Assembly: GCA_963210315.1 (NCBI GenBank)
Contig: OY723242.1
Coordinates: 1,736,001-1,800,000, forward strand
Reading direction: 5' to 3'
DNA: 64,000 nt
Source: Rhynchopus euleeides
Taxonomy: Eukaryota; Euglenozoa; Diplonemea; Diplonemida; Diplonemidae
Numbering within the stretch: position 1 is the first letter of the stretch; every line of letters starts with the position of its first letter. The position numbers were made by a program, and so were the translations under genes. A model generated the notes under the pieces. The model did not search any database, was not told the DNA's origin, and was given only the letters and a program-made list of their open reading frames with translations. This document shows positions 50,453 through 60,712 of this stretch, one piece after another.

Positions 50453-53400
50453 ATGCTGGGGCCTGCGGGGGCTGGGGCAGCCCCAGAGGGGGCGGGGTCC
50501 AAGTTGGACGAGGAGGTCGCCTGCCTCCGGACGGTGGTGCAGTGCATCTCGCTGAGCCTCGCGTCGCTGCAGGAGGAGCCAGGGAGCAGCGCAGAGCACC
50601 AACTCAGCCTCCATGACACCCGGGAGATGCTCGCGCTGATACTCAGCCTAGTCGAGAGTGACTGTGGGCTGCAGCGCATGCAGACCCTCGTTGTCGACCC
50701 GGCGACAAGCCCTGTGGATGTCCTGCTCGCGTGCGCCACAGCCGATCCCAAGTCACTCCGGCCCTCTTATCAACACCGGGAGACGTTCACCGCCGTGGGG
50801 TTTATGAATGTGCGGATCCAGAGCCTGCTCATCCTCACACGGGCCATCACCGCATGCACGCCAGAGTCGCAGAGCCCCGAAACTGCAGAGCTCAGGGCGA
50901 GTCTCTTCCACCACCTCACCGGGAGCGGTGCGGTGGATACGCTGCTGAAGTTTGTTTCGAACTCGGCGGAGCCGGAGCAGATCCGGACAGCCGCAGCGGA
51001 GTGTCTCTATGTTTTCCTCTCCCGTGTGGATGAGGCGAAGGAGGCTGTGGTGCGGCTGCACGCCATGAAGTTCTTCTTCGAGGTGCTGTGGAGGGAGCCC
51101 GCGAAGATGGTGAGGAATTACGTCTGCGCGATCCTGAGGGTTGTCGCACAGAAGTACTCCGAGCAGCTCCTCGACGTTGCGATTGTGGAGCGCGGGGTGG
51201 CGCACCTGCAGCACGAGGAGTCGAAGCATGTCGCGATCATGCTGCTGGACATCTTCGCCATCACCTTCACCAACTACAACAACTTCTACCTGCAGAGGGT
51301 GTGCGGCACCGCGGATCTGGTGCAGTGCCTCTGCCGCCTGTGCGAAGCTGTGCTGCACCGGAATACCCAGGTTGACATCACCCAGTCCACCACCAAGCTG
51401 ATGGGGACAATCATGTCGATCGAAGGGCTGGACAGAGCACGCACCCCGTTCCTCAGCACGGTGCTCGCGACGGGGTGCTGGAAGTCGCTCGTCGGACTGC
51501 ATCTCCCTGCCGCGGGCGAGTGGGACGACACCGCGACCCGGACGCTGCTGCTGAAGGTGTCGGCCCTCAGGTGCCTTATCGAGAACTGCACGACGCAGCC
51601 TCTCATCCAGCAGCTGACGGCCTCCATGTCTGGGTTCTTTCCGTGCACGTCCTTCCTCCTCAACGTGCCGCTCGACGACGCATGTCCAAAGGAGTTGAGG
51701 CACGAGGTTTCCCTCGCCCTGCTTGTGTGGCTGGCGAAGTCCCCCGAGGCTCGGCAGTATGTAGCGTGCGCTGTGTTGTGTTGTGTTGGTGTTGTGTGTT
51801 GTGCGTAGTGTGTGCAACCCCCGCCAGAGCTGTGAACCCCGAAACCCTTTTCTGAGCCCTCCTAACCAGGGGCAGCGGCACTCTGCGGTGGATGTGAGTG
51901 GACCCCTCGTGTAGGGGGCATCGCCACGGTGTGGCCGGCACGAAGCAATGAATCATCTGTCGTGTGCCTCTTTCCGCACACCCACGGTTGCCCAGCAGGC
52001 AGCCCCTTCATCCCACCCCTCTTCACTCTGGCAGGTTCATCCGCACGTCGCTGCAGCAGTATACGTCGTGGGGTGATTCATTGAAGCTGCGGCTCGTCGA
52101 TATGCTGGCAGAGATCTCCCCCGCAGTGTACGAAGACATCTATATTGTGGACTGCAACCTGTCTTACATCAACAACTCGGCCTCCGAGCCGCACATCGAC
52201 TACGCTGACATGGCACAGGTATTGCTTGGTGGGGCTGCGGCTGTTGTAACCTTTTTCAGGACACACTCGTGTGAGGGGAAATGAAATTTGCCTTTTGTCA
52301 GGGGTTCGCTCGCCCACCCACCTTCTCCACCCCAAAGACCCAAAATGTTGAATAGAACTGCACGCCTAACAGTGGGGGTCTTCGCTACGGGGTGGTCGTC
52401 AGTGCATTTTGGTGCATTTCCTGTTGAATTAGCTGAAAGCTGACGAAGATTGACGAAGAACAACGACCAGCGAAGACCCCCACGGTGTATTTGTATAACC
52501 CCCACCACCCAGGAGTTGCCAAATGCTGCAAATACAAATAAGCCACACCACCACCGCCCCCCACACGCACCACACCGCCACACCCTGCAGGTCTTCACTG
52601 CGGTGCGCGCCATCCTCCGAGATCAGGAGGAAGGAAGCCTTCGCGAGGAGGCGGGCCCCAGGAGCCCCCACCTCCAGGCAAAGTCCAACACCTTCGCGGC
52701 GGCCGACGCCCGCGCCCCGATGAAGCTCGGGCAGCGGAAGCAGCGCCTCACCTGCGCTCTGCTGAACTACGTCGTGGCGTGCACATTCGGGGATGCCCTG
52801 CCGCCTGCACCCCACCCGGCACATCCCGGGGCAGACCCCCCCCGCAGCACCGAGGTGTCGCGCGTGGAGGACCACGAGCAGGCGTCTCCGATGAGCGCCG
52901 GCGGCGGCGACACATCTCCCCGCTCCTCCCCGCCACCGCAGCACCGGCAACACCACCACCGGCAGGGCCCCGACCCGCACCTCCCCCTGCCCCTCCCCCT
53001 GCCCCTGCCCCCGCAACCCGCGCAGCGCGCGTCCCGCAGCTCCGTGCCGCTCTCCGTGAGGTTCGACGTGCCGCAGCGGCACCACGCTACCTCCTCGCCA
53101 TCTGTGTCGCCGGAGAGGCCTTCCCGGGTGTCGGTGTCGCCGCGGTGCGAAGCGCCAGAGGGCTTTGGGGAGGTGCGCCTGGCGCCGCCGCTTGCCCCGC
53201 AGCAGGCGGACGGGCCTGTCTACCGTGTGCCGCAGCCGCCGCCACGGCAGGCCGGGTGGCAGGGTGGCGGCGAGGATGACAGCTGTTTCCCATCAGGCCC
53301 CTTCGACCCAGATGCGTTTGGTGTGGGCAGCGCAGCGCCTGTGCAGGCAGAGCGTGTGGTGGACCCGCTGGCGGATCGCCCGGCCTGGCCGCCGTGGCCG

Positions 53401-53694
53401 CCGCCGCCCGGGTTCGGTGCGGAGCAGCACGTGCCCCCCCAGCAAGGCCTCCTGAGCTCGTCGCAGCAGCGGCAGCGCGCGGCAGGCGTCGGGTGGACAC
53501 CCGGGCAGCCCCACGGCTGGTCGCACCTGTCGCACGACCCCTACCGGCAGCCGCCCCAGCACCCCGCTCCGGAGGGCGTGCCTGCTGCAGCGGGGGGCGG
53601 GGGCGGCACACCTGCATCCGGGGTGCGCCGCCCGCCTTCGCGTGCGGCGTCAACCCCGCGGCGAAGGCGGTCCCAGCCCCCGAGGTGGCGGTGA
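50453..53694 (+). CDS. ARM/HEAT-like helical repeat protein, three exons
   Basis: The frame is open well upstream, but the first good Met after a likely acceptor (50405) is at 50453; an earlier start is possible. Exon 1 carries about 430 residues of paired helices (RTVVQCISLSLASLQEE, AAECLYVFLSRVDEAKEAVVRL, AIMLLDIFAITFTNYNNFYLQR, LLLKVSALRCLIENC), typical of armadillo/HEAT scaffolds. Exon 2 (52035-52218) continues with LRLVDMLAEISPAVYEDIYIVDC. Exon 3 (52591-53694) starts VFTAVRAILRD and becomes a long Pro/Gln/Arg-rich tail. Intron 2 (52219-52590) is phase 0 with GTATTG and CTGCAG; intron 1 is less certain at its 5' end. The role is probably protein scaffolding. Family not recognised more closely. 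Confidence 0.7.
51766..52034 (+). other. Intron 1 of the ARM-like gene
   Basis: The 3' site CTCTGGCAG at 52034 is clear. The 5' site GTGCGC at 51766 gives a phase-2 join, and a GTAGTG about 40 nt downstream is an equally framed alternative. Confidence 0.5.
52219..52590 (+). other. Intron 2 of the ARM-like gene, containing a small inverted-repeat element
   Basis: GTATTG at 52219 and CCCTGCAG at 52590 give a phase-0 join. Inside, 52372-52484 has ends GTGGGGGTCTTCGCT and AGCGAAGACCCCCAC, a ~113-bp MITE related to motifs near 22050 and 49400. Confidence 0.7.
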
Positions 53695-54658
53695 GGGTGG
53701 TGGTGGTGGTGGTGGTGGGGGAGTGTGTCTGTCTGCAAAGGCAAATCCCGATGCAAGCACCGGGCATGCTGTTGGGAGGGAGGGGGGGTTGGTGGGTGGG
53801 TGGGGCGGTGATGATGGGGAGCGGCGCCACAAGCCTGCAGAAGAGGGGCTGCGGCCACCCCACCCCACCCCCTCGCCCCCCCGAAGCCTCAGCCATGCAG
53901 AGCGAGGCAGGGGGGGGCGTGGAGCTGTCCGCAGCATGTAGGGGTGGGTGGGCACCGATGGGGAAGGCGGCGACAAGGCACAGCGGGGGTTGCATCGGCT
54001 ATGCCGCAGCAAACAGTGCTTGGGGTGTTGGTGGTGTAGAGTGATGTGGATGAGCATGACAACGCAATCGGCTACGCCGCAGCAGCGCTGTCTGTTGTTG
54101 GAAATGGGGCGGTGGTGGGTGGGGGGTGGGGGGTGGGACCACAGCACAGTATGTGGTGTGTTAGATTAGAGGGGGAAGTGGCGTAGTGAAGACGCTTCTA
54201 GAGTAGATGCTGTTGGAGGGGCAGTGGAGGGTGGGTGGGTGGGTGGGGATGTGGACGCTGCGACGGACACTGAACAAAAACTATTCTCTTGTGTGATTGT
54301 GTCAAACCATTGATTTGAAGGGTGTTGAGTCGTTGTGGCTCGCTGTGGCGTCTTGGATCAGAGCGAGCTTCCTCTGCTGATCCTTCGACACGTTGCCAGT
54401 CGCCCTCTGTTCTGGTCACCTCACTGTGGATGACTCGTGGGTGATGCTGTTGGCCTGCATCCGCACTGCCACCATCACTGAAGCGTGGTCATGTCTTCAC
54501 GGAACATCTGCGGCAACTGCTGTGTTGTGTGGTTTACACCGACAGTGGGTCACACGTGGGGGCAGCTGAGGCCACCTTCTGACGAACTCCATCAAGGAGA
54601 TGGTGTGTGCCAAACGGAACCGCCCCACACCCCCGCGTCGGAGCATCATCGGTTTCAA
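53695..54658. other. Intergenic, no gene seen
   Basis: GT-rich and GTGG-rich sequence follows the stop codon, then mixed DNA. The first ~70 bp are part of the inverted duplication also found from 57062. Confidence 0.45.
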
Positions 54659-54761
54659 GGAGGGGTTGTGCTCTTGGGATTGCAGTGGTTGCACAGCCCG
54701 TGATTTCGCCACACACCGCACCGCCACCAGACACACAGGCAAGACACAGGGAAGACGAAGG
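54659..54761 (+). promoter_or_regulatory. Conserved DUF4116 upstream block (gene at 54762)
   Basis: GGAGGGGTTGTGCTCTTGGG, ATTGCAGTGGTTGCAC and GGGAAGACGAAGG before ATG match the blocks at 15908 and 18988, with a small change (CACAGCCCGTGATTTCGCC). Sequence further upstream is unrelated, which limits the shared element to about 100 bp. Confidence 0.55.
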
Positions 54762-57041
54762 ATGTCAGGAGAAGGAATGGAGGTGTTCCTGAAGGACAGG
54801 CTGTGTGGGGAGCAGCATGCGGTGCACATCGGGGAGGGCGACACCCCGGTTCATCTCAAGGCAAACGCACTCGACGTGGTGCTCGGGTCCCCTCCCGACG
54901 CGCTTCCCGAGGACGTGGAGCTCTCGGTGGATGGGGTGGTGCTCGACGACAGCACCCCTCTGTCCGGTGTCGCACCTGTCTCCCACGGGTCCTCCATCGA
55001 CGTCGCCCTCACAGGTGCTCGCTTCGTGAAGGTGTTGGAGAAGCACGTGCTCGATGATCCGTATGGGGTTGACCTGGAGACCATACCTGCCTGGGCACGG
55101 GGTCTGCGTGATGTGGCGCTTGCGATGGTGCAGTGTGACGGCGAGGCGTTGGAGCACCTCGATGAGTCACTCCGCAGTGACAAACACATCGTCAGTGTGG
55201 CTGTGCAGAGCAACCGTGATGCACTTCAACACGCTTCCGAAGACCTGCGTGAGGACGAGGACTTGGTGCTGCGTGTCATGTATTTTTCGTCAGGTGATGA
55301 TGATGATGATGTACCACCTGCACTGCTGAGCAACAAACCCTTCGTCCTCACTCTTGTGCAGCGCTGGGGTCATGCACTCAAGCATGTCGATGCAGCGCTG
55401 CAGGCTGACCGGGATATCGTCATGGCGGCTGTCCAAAGCCACCCTGACGCACTCGAGTACGCCTGTGAGTCCCTCCGCAACGACAGGCAGGTGGTCATGG
55501 CGGCAGGCTCGAACGTGTTCGAAGCAAGTGCTACACTGCGCAACGACAAAGAGATTGCTCTCCGTGCCTTACGGATGCGTTCTGAGGAGGTGTACTGTGC
55601 AACGGCTTCGGAATCACTGCGTGACGACAAGGAGGTGATGTTGAATGCCGTCCGTCGCTCGGAACGCCTCTTAAAATCTGCATCACGGAGACTGCGTCAC
55701 GACACGGAGTTCCAACGCGAGGCTGTGCTGTGGCACGGTGCTGCCTTGAGGGAGGTCCCCAAGACAGAGGAGCCGTGCTCAGATGTGTCGCTTCACCAAG
55801 ACCGAGACCTTATCCTTGCAGCAGTCGAGACCTACCCCGGTGCACTCTATCACGCCCACCGTTCCCTGCAGGGCGACAGGGAGGTGGTGCTCGCTGCGAT
55901 GCGCAGCAGAGGGTGGAGTCAGTACTTTGCACTGCACTGTGCACCCTCACACCTGAAGAAGGACGAGGAGGTGGTGCTGGCAGGTGTCCGGCGTGACCCG
56001 TATGTGCTCGAAGAAGCAGACCCCTCGCTTCGCACGAACAGAGACTTCGTGCTGCAGTGTGTCAAGCTGCAGGGATGTGCCTTGGAGTACGCCGACCCCT
56101 CTGTTCGTAGCGACAGAGAGGTGCAGCTTGCTGCGGTGGCACAGGACCCGTTAGCCTTACGGTGGTGTGATCAGGCGATGCGCATCAACAGAGATGTAGT
56201 CCTCACAGCCGTGCGCAATATCCGGCGTAGAGTAATGGAAGGCATTCCCGTCCCGGAAGCAATGGATACGTGTTTTGAGCCAACAACTGTGCGGAGGGAT
56301 GCTGATGTTTTGCGCCGTGCTTTGGAGTATACTTTGCATGAAGCTGTGCCGTTCGTTTCACACAACCTGTGGAATGATCGTGAGTTCGTGCTTGCTGCTG
56401 TGAAGTCATCGGGGTCTGCACTCAGAGATGCTGACGTGTCATTCCGGAAGGACGAGGAGGTGGTGCTCGCAGCCACACACACGGACGGGCGTGCTCTTTA
56501 TTACGCCGACCCTTCATTCCTCAGCAACCGAGACTTCATGCTTGCAGCCGTACGCAAGTGCGGGTGCGCTCTTCACTACGCCAGTGCTTCACTGTGCCGT
56601 GACAAGGAGCTTCAACTGGCGGCCGTGTTGCAGGACGGGAGGGCGCTGCAGTACGCTGACCCTTCACTGCGAAGCGACAGGTCGGTTGTGCTTCAAGCGG
56701 CTCGTGCACACGGCGATGCTCTGCAGTTCGCCGATCCTGTGTTCTGTGGTGACGAGGAGGTGGTCCTCGCAGCCGTGACGAGTTGCGGCAGTGCCCTGCG
56801 CTTCGCCGACCACACTCTGTGGAACAAGCGTGAGGTGGTGCTGGCGGCTGTGCGCCAGGAGGGTTGTGCCCTGAAGTACGCCCCCACAGCGCTGTGCTGC
56901 GACAAGGAGGTGGTGCTGGCGGCTGTGCGTGCCGACCCAGACGCCTTCATCCACGCTTCTGCCCCGCTGCGCCGCGACAGCGACGTCGTTGCTGCCGCTT
57001 TCCCTGACCTGCATCACAACAAGAGACGCCGCTGCCTCTGA
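54762..57041 (+). CDS. Intact DUF4116 repeat protein with ubiquitin-like N-terminus, longer paralogue
   Basis: 759 residues, intronless, start chosen as in the other paralogues (MSGEGMEVFLKDRLCG). The ubiquitin-like region (~6-86) is near-identical to that at 16015. About 23 units follow. Unit 15 carries an extra ~35 residues (NIRRRVMEGIPVPEAMDTC onward) not seen in the others, and an Asp run (SSGDDDDDVPP) widens unit 3. Units 18-23 match the other loci except at the residues around Ala-Leu (for example CGCALHYAS, EGCALKYAP). It stands 35 kb from the main cluster, inside an inverted duplication of the neighbouring ARM-like gene, which suggests it was moved with flanking DNA. Function unknown; probable binding scaffold. 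Confidence 0.85.
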   Translation: MSGEGMEVFLKDRLCGEQHAVHIGEGDTPVHLKANALDVVLGSPPDALPEDVELSVDGVVLDDSTPLSGVAPVSHGSSIDVALTGARFVKVLEKHVLDDPYGVDLETIPAWARGLRDVALAMVQCDGEALEHLDESLRSDKHIVSVAVQSNRDALQHASEDLREDEDLVLRVMYFSSGDDDDDVPPALLSNKPFVLTLVQRWGHALKHVDAALQADRDIVMAAVQSHPDALEYACESLRNDRQVVMAAGSNVFEASATLRNDKEIALRALRMRSEEVYCATASESLRDDKEVMLNAVRRSERLLKSASRRLRHDTEFQREAVLWHGAALREVPKTEEPCSDVSLHQDRDLILAAVETYPGALYHAHRSLQGDREVVLAAMRSRGWSQYFALHCAPSHLKKDEEVVLAGVRRDPYVLEEADPSLRTNRDFVLQCVKLQGCALEYADPSVRSDREVQLAAVAQDPLALRWCDQAMRINRDVVLTAVRNIRRRVMEGIPVPEAMDTCFEPTTVRRDADVLRRALEYTLHEAVPFVSHNLWNDREFVLAAVKSSGSALRDADVSFRKDEEVVLAATHTDGRALYYADPSFLSNRDFMLAAVRKCGCALHYASASLCRDKELQLAAVLQDGRALQYADPSLRSDRSVVLQAARAHGDALQFADPVFCGDEEVVLAAVTSCGSALRFADHTLWNKREVVLAAVRQEGCALKYAPTALCCDKEVVLAAVRADPDAFIHASAPLRRDSDVVAAAFPDLHHNKRRRCL

Positions 57042-57061
57042 CCCTCTACCCACCAGTCTCA

Positions 57062-57738
57062 CACCCGGTGCTTGCATCGGGCTTCGAGCTTTGCCTTCGC
57101 AGACAGACACACGCCGTGATCCCACCACCACCACCACCACGACCCTCACCGCCACCTCGGGGGCTGGGCCCGACTTCGCCGCGGGGTTGACGCCGCACGC
57201 GAAGGCGGGCGGCGCACCCCGGATGCAGGTGTGCCGCCCCCGCCCCCCGCGGCAGCAGGCACGCCCTCCGGAGCGGGGTGCTCGGGCGGCTGCCGGTAGG
57301 GGTCGTGCGACAGGTGCGACCAGCCGTGGGGCTGCCCGGGTGTCCACCCGACGCCTGCCGCGCGCTGCCGCTGCTGCGACGAGCTCAGGAGGCCTTGCTG
57401 GGGGGGACGGGCGCTGCGCGGGTTGCGGGGGCAAGGTCAGGGGGCTCCGAAGCGGGACCGCCAAGGAGGGAGAGAGACCCCAAAACAGAGCAAGAGAAAC
57501 GAAGCAAAACAAAAACGGTCAACACAGGTCGCACAAATAGAAAGGGGGGGGAGGGGGAGGGGGAGGTGCGGGTCGGGGCCCTGCCGGTGGTGTTGCCGGT
57601 GCTGCGCTCATCGGAGACGGCAGCAGAGCGCAGGTGAGGCGCTGCTTCCGCTGCCCGAGCTTCATCGGGGCGCGGGCGTCGGCCGCTGCGAAGGTGTTCG
57701 ACTTTGCCTGGAGGTGGGGGCTCCTGGGGCCCGCCTCT
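57062..57738 (-). pseudogene. Inverted partial copy of the ARM-like gene (exon 3)
   Basis: On the minus strand this matches the 52640-53765 region. 57062-57400 corresponds to about 53430-53763 and 57545-57738 to about 52650-52950, with the middle ~480 bp missing and replaced. The frame is broken. The arrangement places the DUF4116 gene at 54762 between two inverted copies. Confidence 0.8.
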
Positions 57739-58132
57739 GCTACTCAACGCAACCTGTTTGATCACCACACGAGCAGTACTATACCCCCACTCCGTTGCAC
57801 ACCCTGTCGCCCCTCCTCCGTGCGACATGCACCACCACAGGAATATGCATACACACGTTAATTTTTTAGTTTAGTGTAGTGCTGCCTCCACTGTCACGCG
57901 CACAGCACGCGGTACGTCGCGGCGCTGCAGCCCCAAACAGCCTCTTGGCATTCGCATCACCCCGCGACCGTGCCACGTCACGGTAGCCAGCTCCCGCCAC
58001 CGCAACCCGGCGATCCGGCTGACAATCAGCCAAGTCTGACTCGCCCGGAAGGTTAGGAACAGGCCTGCACACCCCCCCTCCCCCTTTTCTTTCACTCCAG
58101 ACAATCAAAAATTTCCCCCCAGTAGCAAAAGG
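57739..58132. other. Short intergenic region and probable 5' intron end
   Basis: The last part reads CACTCCAGACAATCAAAAAT then CCCCCCAG, resembling the degenerate end of the SINE-like repeat with its C-run acting as a splice acceptor, 10 nt before the next ATG. No gene otherwise. Confidence 0.4.
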
Positions 58133-58764
58133 ATGCAGCAGTGCGCACGGTCCATCCTAGAGGACGACTTGGTTGTGGCTGCGGCGGCAGCACAGCGCCT
58201 GCTGCTGCAGTGCAACGCTGGGAGGTGGAAGGAGGTGGTCCGTGGGCTGGACACGCAGGTGCTCTGCAGGCTGGTCGACCTTTCCGTGGAGGGCGACGAG
58301 GCGTGCTTTGTATAATAGTATTCGTCGCGCTGCTTGCTTACGCGGCATGCGATGACTACATCCGCGAGTGCCTGCTGGATGCCGACCTGGGTGTGCGGTG
58401 TGTTGACATCTGCTCTGGCCTGCTGCGCACACACGACCACATCATCATCCACGAGACCCTGAAGCTCCTTGCCGCGCTGTCTGTCCGTGCCTGCAATCGG
58501 CACCGCGTATCACGCCTTCTGTCCGCCCACCCCAAGGTCGTGGTGTGCCTTGTCCAGCAGTGCGAAGGAGACGACGAGCTTCCCGACCTTCCGCGTGCCC
58601 TCGAAGTGCTGGCCGTCTACGTCTCCACTCGCGAAGGATGTCTCGCAGCACAGCCTGCCGCCCCCCGTGTCCTGGACATGCTTGCGACGCTGCCGCGCCG
58701 GCAGGACCTCCAGAGGGTGGCGAAGCGAATCCGTGGGGAGCTCAAGATGTCTGCGTACTACTGA
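58133..58764 (+). CDS. Small helical-repeat (ARM-like) protein with a 59-nt intron
   Basis: Exon 1 is 58133-58309 (MQQCARSILEDDLVVAAAAAQRLL onward). A GTATAAT donor at 58310 and CCGCGAG acceptor at 58366-58368 define a 59-nt phase-0 intron that removes the in-frame TAA/TAG and moves to the frame used downstream. Exon 2 is 58369-58764 (CLLDADLGVRCVDICSGLL to ELKMSAYY), 190 residues in total. Paired amphipathic helices (HETLKLLAALSVRACNRHRV, PRALEVLAVYVSTREGCLAAQ) recall ARM/HEAT repeats, as in the gene at 50453. Alternatively the gene carries a frameshift and is dead. Function unknown. Confidence 0.6.
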
Positions 58765-59584
58765 GGGAACGGCTGTCCTGTGTGTGTGTCACAGCACGAA
58801 ATTCCGCAGCTTTCCGCGCCTGGCCCCTCCCGCCACCCCAGAGGTTGGGAGCTTGCCCCAGGTGCCGCATAGTTGCAGACGCCTCAGAAAGCAGGAATCC
58901 TTCGCCGCTGTTCAGCGTCTCTGTGGGGAGGGCGGAGGCGGGTCGCTTTACCAAGTAAACTTGTTTAAGCAGCTCTGCTGCGTCTCGGGAGGTCTAGGGT
59001 GTAGGTAGTCCTTGAGATTGATGACTAGTATGGGGCATATGCCCGTCTGACCTCTTGCCTCCGGGTAATGATGGAAGGGGAAGTGCACCAGCCGCCACTC
59101 AGCGCCCTTCATCAGGCCACTGAGTCGCTTCCTCGGCTGAGCGCTCTCTCCCCCGGACGTTTCGCCTTGCTGGCCAACTGGAGACTTCTGCAGGATGACA
59201 CCCCGCCCCACCTCCTCTTGCCTCGAGTTGTGTGTTGGTGTGTTTGCTGTTGTGTTGCTGTTGTTCACCACACCTATCGCCCTAGGACCTCCCTCCATCA
59301 CTCGGAACAATCCACTGTACCTCCAGAGACCCGTTACGTTGGAGACGTGCTAGCGGGAGGGTTTATTGCGTGTGTGCTCCGTTGCGTGCGACCCTGCAGT
59401 CAGTGTGACTGCCGAAATCTTGCCATGTGTTGCTTTGCAGAGGTTGCAATACGAACACAGCACCAACCTCCTCGTGCCCGCAGGAAAAGACTTACCACCG
59501 CCTCTCCGACAGCAGCACGTCCACTTTGCTTTGCGTTCGACACCACACCGCACAGGTCACACACACACCTGACTCCCACTCAAC
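58765..59584. other. Intergenic / 5' region of the receptor gene
   Basis: No repeat ends or gene are convincing. A TTGCTTTGCAG at about 59433-59443 could be a splice acceptor in the 5' untranslated region of the next gene. Confidence 0.4.
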
Positions 59585-60682
59585 ATGCCAAAGGCTCAGG
59601 TGTCGTCGAAGTATGTGCTCCTGATTGCGGGCCTTGTGTCGACGGTTGCGTCCCTCGCGGGCGGGCTGGTGATGTATTACGAAGGCCTGAAGGTGATCGA
59701 GGCAACTGTGAAGGAGGTCGGCAAGGCGGACATCCAGTACGTGAGGAACCGTGGGCAGGAGGTTTTTACCACAGCGAAGGGGGTCGCGTTTGAGTCTGCC
59801 GAGCTCCTCAAGCGGGTGCGGTTCAGCACCAGGGGGGAGTTCAGGCAGTGGATTCGCGAACACTTTCTGTGGAACTGCTATGTGCACAGGCAGGGGGTGG
59901 AGACGCTCGGTGTGCGTGGGTACACAGCCAATGGGAGCGAGGCGGACTACTTCTACGAGATGATGTGGCACGAGCGGCGCATGGACGGATCCTACGATTG
60001 GGTGCAGGCGCACTACGACTACGACACACACTCTGAGGCGCAGTGCGGGTCGCCCTTCCCGTGCGCGAGCGCCAACACGCAGGACATCACGCGCAACCCG
60101 CGTGTACTCCTGGCGAACATTTACAACTACTCGGACAGCGGTTCCGCCGAGGTGGATCGCGCGATGCGGGTAGAGCTTGGGGGGGACACCGCCGATCACC
60201 AGCGGTACCTGGCGCCGCGCATTTGGTACGCGGCGGACAACACGCCGTTCTTCTTCTTCAACCTGTACACGATGCTCCGGCCCCTCAGTCTGCCGATGTT
60301 CTCCGCACCGATGTCCTTCACCTTCGTGGTAGCGATCGTGAGCGACCCGTGGGTGGAGATGATGCGCAGCTACCAGACAGAGGCGAAGCTGCTGGTCGCG
60401 CAGATGGACGCCGGCCCGCAGAGCATCGTGATGGCAGGGCGCCGTGTCGCAGGTGTGGACCCACCACAGGACTGCCGCGGGGGGGGGCAGAACAGCGTCT
60501 CCTCGCTGCACCCATGCATGCGGTACGTGCTGCATCTCGACGAGGAGGTGCGCGACATCGTGTCACAGATGACCACACATCCTGTGGACACGTTCACGGA
60601 GATCCGCGGACACTGGGTGCGGAAGGCGTTGCTGTTCCAGAAGTCGCCGCAGGACCAACTGCAGAACATCTACCTGCTCTGA
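59585..60682 (+). CDS. Membrane receptor, N-terminal anchor and ectodomain (ends at in-frame TGA)
   Basis: 365 residues. Residues ~10-30 (YVLLIAGLVSTVASLAGGLVM) form one transmembrane helix, then a ~300-residue soluble region with Cys pairs (CGSPFPC), many Trp/Tyr residues and a WVQAHYDYD stretch, as in extracellular sensor domains. The protein ends SPQDQLQNIYLL at TGA 60680-60682. The same frame stays open straight after the stop and encodes the second membrane helix and cytoplasmic domain described next, so both parts belong to one ancestral receptor. Alone, this half would be a membrane-anchored ectodomain without signalling output. Confidence 0.7.
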   Translation: MPKAQVSSKYVLLIAGLVSTVASLAGGLVMYYEGLKVIEATVKEVGKADIQYVRNRGQEVFTTAKGVAFESAELLKRVRFSTRGEFRQWIREHFLWNCYVHRQGVETLGVRGYTANGSEADYFYEMMWHERRMDGSYDWVQAHYDYDTHSEAQCGSPFPCASANTQDITRNPRVLLANIYNYSDSGSAEVDRAMRVELGGDTADHQRYLAPRIWYAADNTPFFFFNLYTMLRPLSLPMFSAPMSFTFVVAIVSDPWVEMMRSYQTEAKLLVAQMDAGPQSIVMAGRRVAGVDPPQDCRGGGQNSVSSLHPCMRYVLHLDEEVRDIVSQMTTHPVDTFTEIRGHWVRKALLFQKSPQDQLQNIYLL

Positions 60683-60712
60683 TTCCGCCCCAAGGCAACG
60701 GTGGAAGAGGAC

